DNA of 64,000 bases from Hymenobacter jeongseonensis (lineage in GTDB: Bacteria; Bacteroidota; Bacteroidia; Cytophagales; Hymenobacteraceae). Position numbers and translations under genes: made by a program. Every line of letters begins with the position of its first letter. Position 1 is the stretch's first letter. The stretch is taken from positions 186,001-250,000 of the forward strand of contig NZ_JADQDQ010000007.1 of assembly GCF_015694725.1 (NCBI RefSeq). Reading direction: 5' to 3'. Below the pieces are notes generated by a model, which was not told the origin of the DNA, did not search any database, and saw nothing but the letters and a program-made list of their open reading frames with translations. Below are positions 62,624 through 64,000 of this stretch, in pieces.

Positions 62624-64000
62624 ATGACATTGAATCTTACTCCTTCCGGCTTCGGCAAGCTGGCGCTGGCCATTGCGCTGGCCCTACCAGCGCTGGCTTC
62701 GGCTCAGCAAGCTACTCCCACGGCGCAGGCGCTGGCCTCCTTTTCGGCCAAAGCCCGGGCGCAGAGCCGCCTGAGCGCCGCCGATGTGGCCAACCCCGTC
62801 GTAACCAGCTCGTACTTTGACCGCAGCACGGGCCTGACGCACACCTACCTGCAGCAGCGCGTGAATGGCCTCACGGTGTTCAACGCCAACGGCGCCGTAC
62901 ACACCGACCAAAGCGGCAAGGTGGTATTTTTCAACCAGGACTTCCTGGCAAATGCGGCCGCTGGGGCACCGTCGGCCACGCCGACGCTCACGGCCGAGCA
63001 AGCCGTGGGGGCGGCCGCCAAAAGCCTGAACCTGCCCCGCCCCGTGGCGCTGCAGAGACTGGTGGAAGGCCGGGCTGCCGATGGCATCGTCTTCAACAAA
63101 GGCGGCATCTCAGAAGAAAACATTCCGGTGCGCCTGATGTACGTCCGCATCGGCGATGAGCTGGTGCTGGTGTGGAACGTGGGCATTGCGCAACTCGACC
63201 AGCAGCACAACTGGAATGCGCGTATCGACGCGAAGTCGGGCCGCCTCGTGGACCGCAACGACTACGTGGTGAGCGAGCGGGCCTCTTTTCAGGAGCACGT
63301 GCTCCAAAACCGGGCCCGGCGTCAGCCGCTGACCACCACCCAAGCGGCAGCATTAAGCAAAGCGGCGGGCGCAAAAGGCACACTGGGAGCACCCAACAGC
63401 CTAACCGTGATTCCCGTGCCGTTCGAAAACCCCGACCTTTCGCCCCGGGTGGTGGTGCCCTTCAGCTCGGCCAACCCGCTGTACTCGCCTTACGGCTGGC
63501 AAGTGGGCGACAGCAAAGCGCCTGCTAACTTTTTTGCGGACAGCTACTCCCTGCTTTCGAGTGGCCGGCAACTGACGCGCGGCAACAACGTGGCTGCTTA
63601 TGATGACAACATCACCATTACTTCCGGCAGCGGCAACCTTTCCTCCACTCTCAATTCGCCCGATGGTGGGCCCAACCGGGACTTCGACTTTCCTTTTGAC
63701 CAGAGCAAGGGCGCCCGCAACCCCGGCAACTTGGCGGCGGGCACCACCAACCTGTTCTACTGGAACAACATGCTCCACGACGTGATGATGAGCAAGGGGT
63801 TTGACGAAGTTTCGGGCAATTTCCAGTATAAAAACATCACCAACCTGGGCCTGGGCAACGACTTTGTGCGGGCCGAAACCCAGGACGGCAGCGGCCGCAA
63901 CAACGCCAACTTTTCGGCGCCGCCGGATGGCAACTCCGGCCGGATGCAGATGTATTTGTTCGACAACTCAGACAAAAATGAGTTGACCGTTACCGGCACC
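62624..64000 (+). CDS. M36 (fungalysin-like) metallopeptidase, 3' end outside window
   Basis: 459 codons are visible from ATG 62624 to the window edge with no stop. A signal peptide (1-27, ending ASAQ) is followed by an FTP-like propeptide (about 45-100, with THTYLQQRVNGLTVFNANGA) and a PepSY-like part (LVLVWNVGIAQLDQQHNWNA, then ARIDAKSGRLVDRNDYVV). The start of the catalytic domain has TTNLFYWNNMLHDVMMSKGF, typical of M36. The zinc-binding HExxH motif and any T9SS tail lie beyond the window. Likely a secreted, self-processed protease. Confidence 0.88.
   Translation, partial: MTLNLTPSGFGKLALAIALALPALASAQQATPTAQALASFSAKARAQSRLSAADVANPVVTSSYFDRSTGLTHTYLQQRVNGLTVFNANGAVHTDQSGKVVFFNQDFLANAAAGAPSATPTLTAEQAVGAAAKSLNLPRPVALQRLVEGRAADGIVFNKGGISEENIPVRLMYVRIGDELVLVWNVGIAQLDQQHNWNARIDAKSGRLVDRNDYVVSERASFQEHVLQNRARRQPLTTTQAAALSKAAGAKGTLGAPNSLTVIPVPFENPDLSPRVVVPFSSANPLYSPYGWQVGDSKAPANFFADSYSLLSSGRQLTRGNNVAAYDDNITITSGSGNLSSTLNSPDGGPNRDFDFPFDQSKGARNPGNLAAGTTNLFYWNNMLHDVMMSKGFDEVSGNFQYKNITNLGLGNDFVRAETQDGSGRNNANFSAPPDGNSGRMQMYLFDNSDKNELTVTGT

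Overview
The window looks like a chromosomal segment of a GC-rich Bacteroidota bacterium, most likely Hymenobacter or a close relative (Cytophagales). The grounds are: several large secreted proteins ending in type IX secretion (T9SS) sorting domains; promoters of the Bacteroidota form TTG-N19-21-TAnnTTTG; few Shine-Dalgarno sequences; a DUF3467 gene beside rpoC; and zinc-free S14 and L36. The genus is an inference from gene content and protein style, not from a search.

Layout. The left edge (1-9.7 kb) holds the start of a DUF4331 gene running off the window, hscA, a small secreted protein, a 1338-residue CUB/CARDB-repeat T9SS protein, an ftsB/divIC-like gene and eno. From 9.9 to 44.7 kb almost everything is on the minus strand and forms the core gene-expression cluster. 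In transcription order it reads: tRNA-Tyr, tRNA-Gly, tRNA-Thr, tuf, tRNA-Trp, secE, nusG, rplKAJL, rpoB, rpoC, a small membrane gene, a DUF3467 gene, rpsL, rpsG, fusA, rpsJ, rplC-D-W-B, rpsS, rplV, rpsC, rplP, rpmC, rpsQ, rplN, rplX, rplE, rpsN, a broken lipoprotein gene, rpsH, rplF, rplR, rpsE, rpmD, rplO, secY, map, infA, rpmJ, rpsM, rpsK, rpsD, rpoA, rplQ. Visible promoters and terminators divide it into at least six units.

From 44.8 to 54 kb come an M1 aminopeptidase, a biotin carrier protein, pyrH, frr, nadD, gmk, an ECF sigma factor with a zinc-finger anti-sigma-like protein, and two overlapping glycosyltransferase genes. From 54 to 64 kb the content is accessory: a small lipoprotein, a GNAT acetyltransferase, a secreted matrixin-like metalloprotease, a GH43 enzyme, a SpoIIAA-like protein, an S1/P1 nuclease, a T9SS protein and the first part of an M36 metalloprotease. 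Together these suggest extracellular polymer degradation.

The most interesting signals are RNA-level and structural. Most of the longer spacers in the ribosomal/RNA polymerase cluster hold a strong inverted repeat. The best lies between rpsL and rpsG, where E. coli S7 binds to regulate translation. The normally contiguous rpsN-rpsH junction is split by a terminator, a lipoprotein gene interrupted by one in-frame TAA, and two promoters in tandem. A 21-codon upstream ORF overlaps the start of a T9SS gene as ATGA. I found no CRISPR array, insertion sequence, prophage or defence system, and no convincing candidate for a wholly new multi-gene system.
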